Source: Isoetes taiwanensis
Lineage: Eukaryota > Streptophyta > Lycopodiopsida > Isoetales > Isoetaceae
Length of the DNA: 64,000 bases
Assembly (NCBI GenBank): GCA_021234155.1
Contig: JAJEKV010000049.1
Location: forward strand, 3,813,487-3,877,486
Reading direction: 5' to 3'
The translations under genes were made by a program, and so were the position numbers. The notes below the pieces were generated by a model. The model was not told the origin of the DNA. It did not search any database and worked only from the letters and a program-made list of their open reading frames with translations. Of this stretch, positions 1 through 11,558 are shown piece by piece (the first letter of the stretch is position 1; each line of letters starts with the position of its first letter).

Positions 1-1250
1 AACCAGAGCTGCCGAGAAGAGAAACAAGACCAGAATTGATCTTTGCCAAGACCACAAACCATTGCGAAAAGCTCCATCTTCGGACAGCTGCTTCACTTTG
101 AAGACCTCAAACATGGCTTGTTCAGCTGGTGCGCATCAAAGTTTGGTCTGGCTTCCACAATGCCAAACTAAAAATAGGAGCATTGTTTTCTCCATAGCCA
201 GATTTTGGAGTACGTTACGGTTTTTGGTTCTTTATAGAATGTTAAAACCAGATTGATGGAGAATTTTGACTTGCTATATTTTAATGGCTAGCCTCTATAC
301 AAAAATCTATTTATCTAATTAATGGCTAGCCGCTAATTCCAATGCGGTGGTGCATTGAGGAATAAATTCAACCGCTACGATGACTCATAGTTGGCCACGT
401 GGCATAATTTCTACCCTTACGCCATGACAGATTAAAAAGAAATTCCCTTGTTGACATGTGCTATTCCCTTGTTAACTAAATAAATGAATTTGATGCATGT
501 GATCCCGAATGCTCTTCAACCAAATTTTCTACCCTTTTAGAACAATGTTGTATGCACTTGCAAGAATTCTTTGTTGAAAATTTTTGCACTCCTCGATATT
601 TTATTTACGGTTCCTTAGCAAGCTTGTACACGGAGGGTGGGCCTTTCCTCCAATCCTAGGCTATTTATGTTGCATGCCACCTTATAAAGAATTGATGCTA
701 AGCAATTGGATCTTCAATTTCAAGGAGCAATTGCTTAGGAATGAAAAGAAAATATGGTATGCTACACGATTACGCAATTGTTTTTATACTTCTCAGATTT
801 AGATGTTGGATCTGCTTCTTTGAGCACGTCTTTATCAGGGTCTTGTTCGGTTTACTAGCTAGTCCATTGGATTAGCAATTAAGAGATCTTGTGTTCAAGT
901 CTCTAAGGGATCTCTTAGGGTCCATTGTATGTCCTCATTGATGTTGCCAATGTGGCATGGTGTAAAAAAATACTATTTAACTATCTATCTATCTCTTCAT
1001 GCTCTGTTCTTTCTTTTGCATCATATTCAACATTGCCGAGTAGATCCTCAACTGCTTCTTGCTCCTCAAGGATCCACCTTTTTGACGCTCCCCAGACCTA
1101 TACGATGTTGCCATTGTATAAATACGGGAAATTCCCCTCCCATGGCAACTCAATCACTAAGGAAAGGCCCTCCATCTGACTCGGACCACTCATTTTCTTC
1201 TTCTTTGCAATGTACAAGCCTTCTTGTGTAAGTCTCCCTTTAGATTATGG
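1..1250. other. No gene recognised
   Basis: I see no protein I recognise and no RNA gene here. The reading frames at 62-256, 584-802 and 925-1231 are short, overlap one another and carry no motif. The stretch is AT-rich and looks like intergenic or decayed repeat DNA. Confidence 0.5.
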
Positions 1251-1259
1251 CTAGCATGA

Positions 1260-2334
1260 TCTTAAAATTTAAACATAGCATTTGTGGTTGTGCTACACCT
1301 TCATCTGAAAGATCTACACGAGGTGTTTCTTCGTCTGACATGAGATCTATATGAAGTGGTTTTTCATCTGACATGAGAACTACAAGAGTGGAATAGAAGG
1401 TGTAGAGGTTTATCCTGTCAAGTTTGATATTTTAAGGTCTTGCACAAAAAAGAATTGCTTTCTCTAGGAAACGCAGACTAGTTGATGATGTAGTTGAGCA
1501 GATCTTTGAATTTAAACATAGCATTTTGTGGTTGTGCTACATCTTCATCTGAAAGATCTACACGAGGTTTTTCTTCGTCTGACAAAAGATCTACATGAGG
1601 TGGTTTTTCATCTGACATAAGAACTACACGAGTGGAATAGAAGGTGTAGAGTTTTGTGCTATGAAGTTATTGTAAGGTTCTGCACAGAAAAGTATTGCCT
1701 TTCTCTAGGAAAAAGCAGACTAGTTGATGTGTAGTTGAGCAGCTCCTAAAGTGTCATAAAATTCAGGAGTTGCAAGCCTCTGACTACCACAACTAAAAGT
1801 AGACTCAAGTGTCGAGTTGAAGGAGTGAATTGCACTGGAGGAGGAAGTCTACGTTCGACTGGGGGAGATCGAGTGAATTGGACAGGTGGAGGAACTCTGC
1901 ATTAATGTACATGAGGGGATGGAGTAAATTGAACAAGAGGAGGAAGTCTGTGTTGGTGTGGAAGGGGATGGAGTAAATTGAACAGGAGGAGGAAGTCTAC
2001 GTTGTTGTATAGGAGGGGGTCAATAAATTGAACAGGTGGAGGAATTTGGCGTACACGAGCTCGAGGGTTGGGAGGGAGGGGGGAGGGGATGTACTGGTGG
2101 AGGAAGCTTTTCGTGCATGCACTGGTGCACTAATGCTTTAGAACTGAGAATCAAAAGTATTGAATCAACATCAACGTCTGACAGGAATACCACTAGAGGT
2201 GTTAAATGTCGTGGAGAAGAAGAGGAATCGACGTCGGATGAAGGTGGAATAAAAACATTAGGTAGAGGACGCAAACCAGGAGCCACGTTGTGAAGACGAT
2301 ATAGGATGTGAAGGTATAAGTCCATACAGAGCAA
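1260..2334 (-). pseudogene. N-terminal remnant of a DUF7869-type transposase-like gene
   Basis: Read on the minus strand, this stretch encodes a proline-rich region with repeated LPPPVQF units (about 1830-2300), followed by an acidic segment containing EETPRVDLSDE (about 1290-1340 and again in the duplicated unit). The gene at 32655-35128 has the same order: repeated LPPPF units, then EEVTPRVELSSEDED. I therefore read this as the 5' end of a third member of that family. Stops and frame changes interrupt it, and no downstream core domain follows within the window, so it is a truncated relic. The family is inferred only from similarity to the copy in this window. Confidence 0.45.
1266..1745. 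repeat. Tandem duplication of a ~243-bp unit
   Basis: Two consecutive copies start at 1266 and 1509, each opening with AATTTAAACATAGC and running through TCATCTGAAAGATCTAC to a TAGTTGAGCAG end. They differ by scattered substitutions and small indels. The duplication lies inside the decayed minus-strand gene described at 1260-2334, so it duplicates part of that coding region. Confidence 0.75.
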
Positions 2335-2788
2335 TATGAATTTATGTTCGAAAGCTAAGCAAAACTCGTACTATAAGGACTCGTGCAATATCTTCTTATA
2401 TTATAAAGTTATGCTATAAGTGTTGGACCCAGCCCTAATTTGGGCGGCCCAGATTTTACCTTCGATTTGACGGTCGAGATCAAGCCTTCGATCGGGGGTT
2501 CTGCTTCCAATCCGGCAGGACCAGCTTCGTCACGAATAGGAAGGAAAAAACCCTTTCGTTATCGAAGGCCATAGCGTGGTGTTTTGGCTGGCTGAATCTT
2601 AGGTGCAATTGGAGGTGCAAAGGTGCTTCCATATCTAAGTGGAGCTGCTTTTCGAAATCTAAGAATGTAGTTGGAGGAGATCTTCTGGTGCTGGCATATT
2701 ATGGCCCTGCTTTTGGCGCCCTTCGACGGAAAGCAGAGGCATGGAGCTGTACCATGGGCTTGGCGTGTAATACCCTGGCAATGCACAT
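2335..2788. other. No gene recognised, possibly decayed 5' exon of the adjacent pseudogene
   Basis: No convincing open frame. Because the downstream stretch is a glycyl-tRNA synthetase relic on the same strand, this part may hold its decayed upstream coding sequence, but I could not align any motif. Confidence 0.3.
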
Positions 2789-3230
2789 GACCTTTATTTG
2801 AAAAGCCTGTCGGCACTAGGGATAGATATGAATGCTTATGGTATTAGGTTTGTAGACGATAACTGGGAGAGTCCTGTTCTTGGAGCTTAGGGATTGGGCT
2901 GGGAAGTTTGGATGGATGGCATGGAAATAACACAATTTACATATTTTTAACAAGCAGGTATATATGGATTAGAGAGAATATTGATCTCTTTGTAGCAGGT
3001 GAATCACTTCATAAAAATATGATATGCACTAGGTATAACTTATGAATGAGCTAGAAATGAGAGCGTACAATTTGGAGTTTGTCGATATCACAGATGCAGG
3101 AAGGGTTTTGAGTTATATGATGCAGAGGCTGTTGAGATGATTAAAAAGGGGCTTGCAATTCCTGCTTATGATCCTGTTCTTAAGGCTTCTCCTGTATTTA
3201 ATATTTCTGGGTCTGAGCCGAGTTGAGCAA
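2789..3230 (+). pseudogene. Chloroplast-type glycyl-tRNA synthetase fragment (alpha-subunit region)
   Basis: The segment 2789-2957 translates to a bacterial/organellar GlyRS alpha-type sequence, with [27 protein letters not shown], then GLGWEVWMDGMEITQFTYF. A second piece at about 3103-3227 gives FELYDAEAVEMIKKGLAIP and AYDPVLKAS. Both are hallmark stretches of the alpha region of the dual-targeted plant enzyme that charges tRNA-Gly in organelles. The first piece has two in-frame stops, a TAG where the family has Trp and a TAA where it has Gln. The second ends in TGA. A GT directly follows CAAGCAG at 2957, consistent with a former intron. Only a small part of the normal protein is present, so this is a decayed gene fragment. 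Confidence 0.7.
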
Positions 3231-4919
3231 CTAGGAAGCAATAGATGTTGACCAGGAAGCAATGCACAGGTTCTTCCCTAGGATTTATTTCCCGGTTGGC
3301 ATCAATGTCAGGTTAGGTTGTCCATTATTTCTCAGTTGGCATCGCGGTAGGGTTTATATTGGTTTTATATGAGGTCTTATGTATTTCACAGGATGCCGTA
3401 TACGGAACGTGACATTCTTCGTTATGTGAATGTTTAATAATTTTCAAGATTCAAGCCATGATAGAACCTTCTAGACTGTCTTTTATCATCTTTCCTTGAT
3501 CTGCCTCTGTTGTACCACTTTGCACAAATACAGGCTTCTTAGCTTCAAAACAATCATGGTTTCTTCAAGCTTTATGTCTACAGAGATCATGAAGAAGCAG
3601 GAGCATCAAGTTACTTTCTTAAAACTCTAGACAACTTCGTTTTTCATGGCCCATGGTGGTCTAGATTCAGTTGTTCCATGGGTAAAAGCATGTTAGGGTG
3701 TACCACTTTTGGAACCTGCAAAAGTACATACACTAGGTACTTCAGAACTGGGTACTTTCTCATTTTTCTTTTCATTAAAACTAATACAAAAATCCAAAAT
3801 AAAAGTCAAGAACGTGTTAATATTCAAAGTTAAGATAGAGATAATGCTATCGGAGACCAATATATGTATAAAAAGTTCTAAAATATACTTTATATTGAGA
3901 TATTACACAGGTACCCATGGTCACTAAATAATACTTTTTAAGGGACACCCTCCCCCATGCAACTAAATTGTTCTAAGCACAAGCGATATTTTAAAAGAAT
4001 TTCAGAACCACATCATCAAACTTGGAGTGCCATCATTACAGCTCATGGTAGGCTTTGAATTGTGCCATTCAGATGCAAAATGAAGTTTGACTATAATTAT
4101 GCTGTTTCCTTCTTGCCATTTTTGCACATACACGTATAGAAGTACAAGCTACAAAGATCTGAGGCAATATATCAACTATTTATTACATTTTGAAGAGGAT
4201 CTGCTGCAAATTTAATTGCATTTTACAGTTTATTAAGTGTTAAATATGATTTGTCTTTCATTCGTTAAGGACTGAATTATTGCTTCTCAAAAACATAGTC
4301 AAACTTGACATGATTGAATGGGAATTTTGCTTATTGCAGTGAGCACTTGCCACTTCTCTTATAATGTTTGGTGTTTTGGTGGTGCTCTTTCCAGATTGCA
4401 TTTTTTTTTAGTAAATTCTATTTGTGTAAGTCTAATGCATGTTCTTTATCTGTGCTTTGTCTTGGTTGGTCATAATGATGCACTTTGGTTTGCTTGCAAA
4501 AAAAACATCTGATCATTTCGAACAAGATGGATTTGGCTGTCAAATAGGTAAACTAATGGTCCCATACTGCACCGCCAGGAATCAAACTTACGTGGTGACT
4601 CAAGAAGTTAACAGCATCTCTTCTGTCACTGTCAACGAGGTCAGTGGCATAGATGAGGTATAAGATAGAAAGCTTCACAAATTATAGTTGGCCCTAGAAC
4701 ACACGGGAACTCTTGAAGCATATAGCCTACTTTATTTTTCTCTTCTTTTACTTACAGGCATAGGAGAGAAACATTGTCTGGAGAGATTGGAGGAGGCAGT
4801 GAATTTTGCGAGGTTGCTTAAGATATGTCGTCAGTTGAAGCAGCACTACATGGTACATGGTAGCCCAATTTTAAATTGCATGCCTGCAGCACCATAATAC
4901 CTCACTAGCTATTATCACT
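3231..4919. other. No gene recognised
   Basis: Only short frames without motifs (3709-3927, 4318-4663, 4688-4897). AT-rich, with no repeat structure I could define. The last 200 bases may belong to the host gene relic that follows. Confidence 0.4.
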
Positions 4920-5138
4920 GCAGGTGTCGACCTTATCATACATGCAGCAGGCCCATTTCAATAGCAAAGGCGATGTACTCTATTAGAAGCTGCCATAAGG
5001 AACAAGGTTCTATATATGCATCACTTTGCTTTCTAAGTTCATAACTTTAGGTTCTTATTTTTCCATGATGACATAGATAGCAGATCTTCATGTCTGTAAT
5101 GATGTGGCTAAATGCTACATGCAAAGCTTGCGTCTTTA
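4920..5138 (+). pseudogene. Possible saccharopine-dehydrogenase-like gene fragment
   Basis: From 4920 the frame reads AGVDLIIHAAGPFQ, a TAG stop, then a run ending LLEAAIRNK. This resembles the Rossmann-fold stretch of saccharopine dehydrogenase-like oxidoreductases, in which a VDLVVHxAGPFQ motif is followed by a LEAAI segment. A second piece at about 5085-5135 gives HVCNDVAKCYMQSLRL, which could match the following VCDD segment. The fragment stops exactly where the terminal inverted repeat of the 5139-17279 element begins, so that element may have inserted into it. The match rests on two short stretches and is tentative. Confidence 0.35.
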
Positions 5139-5192
5139 TGGCAACTCTAAAGGGTGTATAACCATCATTCAATTAAATTGGGATTATGTCTT
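5139..5192 (+). repeat. Left terminal inverted repeat
   Basis: Begins TGGCAACT. It is complementary to 17229-17279, with a perfect 32-bp match over 5160-5191 and a few small indels between bases 9 and 20. The transposase-like gene ends about 210 bp further in. Confidence 0.8.
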
Positions 5193-5403
5193 AATTTTGG
5201 GATAAATTTTATATTGCACTTTTTTAGTAACTTTGTTAAATTCACTTTTTTAGTAACTTTGTTGCCCTTAGACTAGAATAGACGTTAACATATAATCACA
5301 CACGGGAATATAAATTCACACCTTAACTTCAAATTACAAAATCATATATCATGAAACTCAAGTAGTACACAACTTTTATTAAAAGTGATTGATACATAGT
5401 AAC

Positions 5404-8394
5404 TGAGAATCATTTTTCCACCAACATCCCCAAGGATATGAGAACCTTATTCCTTACATCCTGAGGTATTGTAACTCTCGCTGTTTTACTAGGAATAGTT
5501 TTTGGAGTCCATGAGTACAATACGGTTTCAATGTCTAGCCAAAGATCAGGATCACTAGGATTTCTCCTCCACCTCTTTGTCCAACAATCTGAATATCTTT
5601 CTTTATCGGTGACATTACTCAACTGATGTACTGGACACCACCATTCCACGCGCACGACCTTATTGAAGTTAACATCACCTTCTTCTTTGCAAATATCTGA
5701 GATAGTCCATCCCAACCACACTGGATAGGTCTCTAGATCTGCTGGTTTTACTACTACAAATTGGTGGCACTCCACGTCAGTAGAAGGTTCATAACAATCC
5801 ATGCCTAGATATTTTGGCCTATCCTTCTTAGGACCAACATAGTGTTTATCAGATTGAGGAGGAGCATATGCCTTCACAATGCTACTAATGGTACCATCAT
5901 CTTCGTCAGCACCAGCTAATGTTTTCCACTTACTTTTAGGGAACCACCCTTCCAAAGAAATTGTTTCCGAGGATGTGTCTACCTCATCCAACAAGTTGAT
6001 CACCTTCTTCCAATAATCTATCAATGCACGATTAGTCTCATCTCAATTAGTTTGCCAATGCTTGATGTAGTCATTGATGCCATCCTTAGTCAAGCCCAAT
6101 TGCTTGACTTCTTGATTGGTTTTAGAGCTTTTGGTTGACCAGGGAGGTATCATAGGCTTGCCATTTGCATCCCAAGCGCCAAATTTCTGCCCCACCTCTC
6201 CACTTCTCCTCTAAAGGTCTCATTTTCCATTGCATGATTGGAATCCCTTCTCTCACCCAAAAGTGAATTGAAGAGGTCTAGAATGACCTTCCATGTCGAG
6301 AGCATAACCATCCACAAAACTCTTCCAATCGTGCACTTCTTCTATGATAGATCCTATAGGAGATGGATTTGTACATCCATGAAATATTTCCAATAGCCCG
6401 GGAAAGTTGGTAATGTCATTGTCTCAATACATGACTATATTTTCCAAACAATGCATCCACATCCTCATGAGTATGTCCGGGCATTAGGAACCCCAAATTG
6501 ACTCTTTCAAAAATACCCACAAATTGTTAAGTAGGATAGGAAAGAAAACATCCACCTATTCTTATTTTGACAAGCACAATTATCTAGTTGCAAGAGGAGC
6601 TTTCTCAAGGCAGATCTCGAGGTTTAGCACGAGATGTTGAAGCTCCAACATGTTCATTAGGTCCATTCCTCCTAAATCTTGCCTTGCTAAACTTTTCAAT
6701 ACTATTAGGGGTTCCATCCAACAATGCACTATGTAGTGCCCGGCTAGTCAGAGGATCCCTGTAGGTGACCATTGTAACCCTTCTCATAGTTTCTTAAACA
6801 CCTCATGATACTCCCAATGTGAAAATCTGGACCATCACTCCACAACTCTAAACTGAAATGGCCATAATAGGTCCGAGGGCGCCCATGCAATATTGCCCTG
6901 ATCATTGAAATCAAGAAAGGGTATGATCTTCCACATGACTTAGGAATGTACTTGAATTGTGGAAGACAAGTCTTCTGTTGGTCCATTTTATCATGTATAA
7001 TACATAGATAGTTATTAGGTTCCATTGCGAGATAAGGTCCTCCACATCCAATAAGTTGATCTACATGATAGTTGATCCGTCATATGGTCCTTCATATGTT
7101 CCCTTATCTTTGCCCTTAGACTTGGTTGCACAGTCTTATCTAGTGTCTCCTTCAGACTTAGCACATAAATTGCACTTGGCAAAGTTGTTTGAAGTTGCTA
7201 TGGTCACATGCTTGAAATGCTTATTCCATAGCCTACTAAAACCGTTTTTGGGATATAGAGGCCACTCCAAGTTCCCCAAGCAATGCATTTATTTCCTCTA
7301 ATATGCTCTTTCGGGTACAATGGGATGGCAATCTCTTTTCAACAATAACTCTACCCCTGTTCATCCTTCTTACTCTTATGTGGCATGTTTTTCGCATTGA
7401 AATCCACATATCTTTCAAATATTTCCTTTGCGTACTATAGTTCTTGAGGTAGGCCTTACCGGGCCGTTGTTCCCATGCAATGCAATTTTACTACCATTTT
7501 CATGTCTCTTTTGCGGTTGTGCCAAGAAGAGGTTGGAATTCCATGTATAGCCATCCATGCTTTTGAACATATCCACTTTCCATTCAATGGGAATCTTTTC
7601 TTCTTTGATCTTTCATCCTGAATTGCATAGCCAAATATGGTGTACATGAAATTCCTCCCGCTATCACACTTATGTTCCCGATATGTAGCTCTTGCTCCCA
7701 CCAACTCCTCTATTGTGAACATTCTAACACAAGAAGCCCAACAACATTCACCTCCTCTAACCTTCATCATAGCCGGAGGAGAACAATCATAATCTGACTT
7801 GCATCTTTTGGTGGGATAATGTTTGAAAGTTGGAAGTGGCCTCTTGCTACACTGTGTGAACATTGTTGACAATGGTTCTACATCTATAGGAAACGTGTAG
7901 TTCCCCTCCAGTTGAATACTGTCCCTAGGCCATGCAACAATAGTTGGAACCTCTAGTTGCTTCACACAAGCTAGGCATTCTTGTTTGCCCTGAACCCTTT
8001 TCCTTCCAATTGTCATATAATTTTGAGATTGCCACACCTAACCTGTCCTCCCCTAATCTTTCATCATTCTTTGCATTGATAGGATCTGCTAGAACAATAA
8101 TCCCTTCTCCTATCGCCTCTACATTGCATGCATGCATGGGATCTTGACCTTTTTGTTTTTCCAATCAACCAGTATAAAGTACAATTTCCTTTCCTTTGGC
8201 ATCATCCTTTTCATTTGAGGCCTTTTCCTTTCCTTTGCCATCATCAACATCATTTGGAGTCTTTTCCTTTCCTTTGCCATCATGAACATCATTTGAGGTA
8301 TTTTCCTTTCCTTGGCCATCATGTTCATTAGTTGGGGATTTTTCCTTGCCTTGATCAAAGCATCATTAGGGGCTTTATTTTTAGCATTTTGCAT
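5404..8394 (-). pseudogene. DUF7869-type transposase-like gene, decayed
   Basis: Minus-strand frames join into one decayed gene. In order they show: an N-terminal repeat-rich basic part with tandem MMAKERK units (8394-8119); a stretch with VEAIGEGIIVLADPI and KNDERLGED ending near MAWPRDSIQL (8164-7890), like the DUF8039-type domain of plant transposon proteins; a segment with CCWASCVRMFTIEEL and AWMAIHGIPTSSW (7760-7500); the catalytic-core-like segment IIHDKMDQQKTCLPQF (about 6990-6940) with HVGASTS downstream; and a C-terminal part with VEWWCPVHQ and TVLYSW (6024-5410). The IxDxMDxxKT motif and the domain order match the family I know as DUF7869, thought to be transposase-related. Several frameshifts and stops break it, and the expected QLDN and GHTHxxID motifs were not found. 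The 204-residue C-terminal frame at 5410-6024 is the longest intact piece. Confidence 0.55.
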
Positions 8395-8570
8395 GCCATT
8401 GACCTAGAATGCATAAAAATATATAGTAAGTTAGCATATCCAAATAACCTCTCAATAACATGTTCATAAATGAAAGCCTCATATGTCTTATTCTATTTGA
8501 TCATTCTATTTATATAATGGGATTCCCCAAGTTATTTTTCCTCAACATTATATATAAATAAAACCCTCTA

Positions 8571-8810
8571 CTTATTAGCCTTATAACTTGTATCCTATAA
8601 TAACCTTTGTAATAAATTTTAACCTTGTAAAAGGGATAACCCTTATGAGGGTTAACCTTAAAAGGTTAACTTAACCATTAAAGGGATAACCTTGGTATCC
8701 TATAATAACCCTTATAATAAATTTAACCTTATTATTACAAGGGATAACCTTGGTATCCTATAATAACCCTTATAATAAATTTAACATTGTTATTACAAGG
8801 GATAAACTCA
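8571..8810. repeat. Tandem ~58-bp AT-rich repeats
   Basis: Three diverged copies built on GGTATCCTATAATAACCC and AAGGGATAACC occur at about 8590, 8692 and 8750. The last two are nearly identical with a 58-bp spacing. The array lies upstream of the leftward transposase-like gene, in the central region of the 5139-17279 element. Confidence 0.7.
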
Positions 8811-8899
8811 TGGGTCCTTAAAACAATTAACCCGTGCAATAAATTTTTGGAAGTTATAATGGCGGCGGTACAAAATTTTGAAAGCAGATTATTATTTCA

Positions 8900-9480
8900 A
8901 GTTAGCATTCGTTTTGAACTTTTTCTCTCTCACTTTTCGCTTCCAATTCCGGGCATTCCAGCGCTTCCAATTTCTCTTTACGCTTCCAATTTCTTCTCGG
9001 CTTCTATTTGCTTCAATCGCTTCTCGGCTTCTATTATCCGCTTCAAACTTGGCTTACGCTTCAATCTCGGCTTCGGCGTCTATATCGCTTTAAACTTCGG
9101 CTTCTATCCGCTTTTTATCATTTTTATTTGGCTTCGGCTTCTACAATCTGTTTTTATCTGTTTTTATCTGCGCTTTCGAGTTTTTCTGCTTCTACAATCT
9201 TCTGCTTTAGGGTTTTCGGCTCAAAGGTTTTTTCGGCTAAAAGGTTTCTACTCGGCTTTTCTGCTTTAAACTCGGCTTCTATATGCTTTTCGGCTTCTAT
9301 ATGCTTTTTCGGCTCAATACAAGGTTCTATACAAGGTTTGTAGGCTCTATACAAGGTTTTCTGGTTTTTTTGGCTTTTCTGACTTTGAATAACTTTGGTT
9401 TTTTGTGTTAAAGCTTCTCGGCTGCTATTGCTTTTTCTCCAAATTAGCTGCTATTGCTTTTTCTCGGCTTCTTAAGGCTT
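8900..9480. repeat. Low-complexity stretch built on TCGGCTTCTAT units
   Basis: The sequence is dominated by imperfect repeats of TTCGGCTTCTAT and CGCTTC. This creates long artificial open frames on both strands (for example 8787-9269) that are not genes. It is part of the divergent intergenic region of the element. Confidence 0.6.
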
Positions 9481-9645
9481 CTCGAATCACTTCTTAAGGT
9501 TTCTCGGGTTAGTATTTACTGTTATTTACATAAAGTAGTTATTTTCCATAAAGCATGTTATTTACTTTTACATGCATCAGTTCTATTTCATATCATATCT
9601 GTTCTCTATCATATCATATTACTCTATCTGTTCTATTTCATATCT

Positions 9646-9695
9646 GATCTATGATCTTGCTCTATGATCTAGATCATAGAGCAAGATCATAGATC
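9646..9695. repeat. 50-bp perfect palindrome
   Basis: Bases 9646-9670 are followed directly by their exact reverse complement at 9671-9695, with no spacer. The arm contains GATCTATGATCTTGC. The palindrome lies between the divergent gene modules of the element and could form a cruciform or a fully paired hairpin. Confidence 0.9.
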
Positions 9696-9845
9696 TTCAC
9701 TAGCTCTTCCTCTATCTGTTCTAAATAATGAACTAAAACAATGAACTAAATATTGAACTAAACAAGGAGTTATATTGAACTAAACAAGGAGTTAAACAAG
9801 GAGTAAATAAAGAACTAAACAATATCTAACTGGCTTTATATTTTG

Positions 9846-9877
9846 AATTCTGCATTCTGCATTCTGCATTCTGCATT
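9846..9877. repeat. Short tandem repeat (ATTCTGC)n
   Basis: Four to five consecutive ATTCTGC units occur between the 50-bp palindrome and the CGCGCC palindromes. Confidence 0.75.
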
Positions 9878-9911
9878 ATGTATTTTGTTAGAATAATATG
9901 TTGGAATGGGA

Positions 9912-10040
9912 GAAATCGCGCTTGGCGCATTTCTATTTTTGGGTTACGTTTTCCACTAGGTTAATCAAATCGCGCCAGGCGCGTTTTTAGTTTGGCATTT
10001 CAATTTCATACGGCTCTATACAAATCGCGCCAGGCGCGTA
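9912..10040. promoter_or_regulatory. Cluster of three AAATCGCGCC-type palindromes
   Basis: Three copies of a palindrome with core CGCGCCAGGCGCG, or the variant CGCGCTTGGCGCA, lie at 9912-9933, 9967-9987 and 10022-10040, spaced about 55 bp apart. The same palindrome recurs in what reads as an intron at 15643-15754 and near the right end at 16911-16931. The location between divergent gene modules suggests binding or modification sites; that role is inferred. Confidence 0.6.
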
Positions 10041-10052
10041 TGAAATAGATCT

Positions 10053-10540
10053 GTGCTAATTACTTTCTCTCGTTCTAGTGCCATGGATTTTCCTTATGCA
10101 TGGACACTGGCTGGTTCAAATACACTGGCCGGTTCTAGTTCCCTGGGCGACCATCAACTCTGGACCACATACAAGATATTACTTGAGTGTCTTTGTTCAA
10201 AACGTTCAAAGAGAGTTGGAGAATCCATTAGCGTTGACTGTATCGGGGGCCATGGGTACACTTCCATCGCATCTATGGACATATCGGACTCCTCATGCTC
10301 TTAGTAAGGCTCATGCCAACAAATAAGTACAAGGATTTGATTTATAGTATCGGGGATCGATACAACACTCGGTTTGGAGACTCGACATCCTCGGGAAAGA
10401 TGAGGATCCTGTCATATCGGGGTGGTTCAGGTGGGACTTCTTCGGGATTGGGCGGATGAAGTGGGCTGGACCGACATATTGTAGAGATAGAAAGAATTGC
10501 TACCGCGCATTTTTGCGTAAGAAGAAATGTACATAACTTT
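10053..10540 (+). pseudogene. Unrecognised coding-like stretch in the TIR element
   Basis: A frame opens at the ATG of GCCATGGATTTTCC (10083) and runs about 70 codons. Another frame downstream (about 10380-10530) reads DILGKDEDPVISGWF and FFGIGRMKWAGPTYCRD, which looks protein-like in its Trp, Phe and Gly content. I do not recognise a family. It directly follows the palindrome cluster and precedes the rightward gene, so it may be its first, decayed exon. Confidence 0.25.
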
Positions 10541-10763
10541 TTTTGAATATGAATACAAACTCGCTACCGGGCGCAATTTTGCACTATACTTTTCTGTCAT
10601 TAGTTTATTTTTTTTTTATATGCAATGTCGAAAACATTGAATCCTGTGATGCCCTCCAGCCAGTATGACCAACCCCAAGAAACTACATATTTTCATTAAT
10701 GTGTAGTTTCATGGGGTTGATATGATCAACTAAAGAGCATCAAAGAATACAAAATTCACAACA

Positions 10764-11126
10764 TCACATGAGATGATATGATATATTTTTTTTTGAATAT
10801 CCAAATATACATACCTTTTTCGTGACGCGTTCTTTTGGCCATGCTACAAATGTGCCCACGCTTTCACCAATCAGACGCCACCGGGGATGTCTTCTTGGAA
10901 GAGCCTCATCTTCATAATTGCAGTTTAGAATAGAAATCTTACAGAAACTTGTTCCAAGAGGAACACCATGACACATAGAACTTGGATTCAAATCTTCGAT
11001 TTTACACAATCCTACTCGGCGCTTCAAGTTTGTTGTTAAAAGATAGCATTCTTCTCCGACACTGATAAAGAACCAGAATGCATTGTAAAAAATAGAGGAC
11101 GAAAAATTGAGAACAAGAGAATGCAT
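10764..11126 (-). pseudogene. DUF8039-like domain fragment
   Basis: The minus-strand 120-residue frame contains GLCKIEDLNP, GVPLGTSFCKISI, EDEALPRRHP and GESVGTFVAWPKERV. This matches the plan of a small domain common in plant transposon-encoded proteins (a glycine-rich strand, a DxxLPxP motif, then GxxVGxxVxWP), known to me as DUF8039. A related version lies in the transposase-like gene at 8164-7890, ending MAWPRDSIQL. This copy is separate and on the same strand, so it is either a detached exon or a leftover of another insertion. No rest of a gene is attached. Confidence 0.35.
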
Positions 11127-11558
11127 TCGAATTCACCATAGTTCAGCAGACATCGAATGGGAATTGAAGGCGGCTCGATCGAATGGATTGAAGGCGGCTC
11201 GATCGATCGAATGGGATCGAACGGATCTTGGGCGCTCTGATAGTCGATTGTTCTTGGGCGCTCTGATACTAGGAATGATCTTGGGCGCTCTGGTAGTAGG
11301 TGGCCGATTAGGTGGTAGTAGATTGCCACATATGCGTTTCTTGAAATTAATAATTAATTGTTATCTTGAAATTGCACTAAAAAGAAAAACACAATTTAAA
11401 TTTGTAAATGAGCGGGACGGGCGGTTAATTAAGGCGGTATAAATTTAAAAGGACGCGAATTTGAATTTGATTTGTAAATCTGACGGCCTAGATTATGAAC
11501 GCATACATATAAGTTTAAACCAAAACCCCAGTCTCATACTATCCGCACTTGCAGTTCT

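Noticed and set aside
8787-9354. Plus-strand frames rich in Phe, Leu and Ser (for example 160 codons at 8787)
   Set aside because: Low-complexity TCGGCTTCT repeats generate open frames on both strands; no start context or domain.
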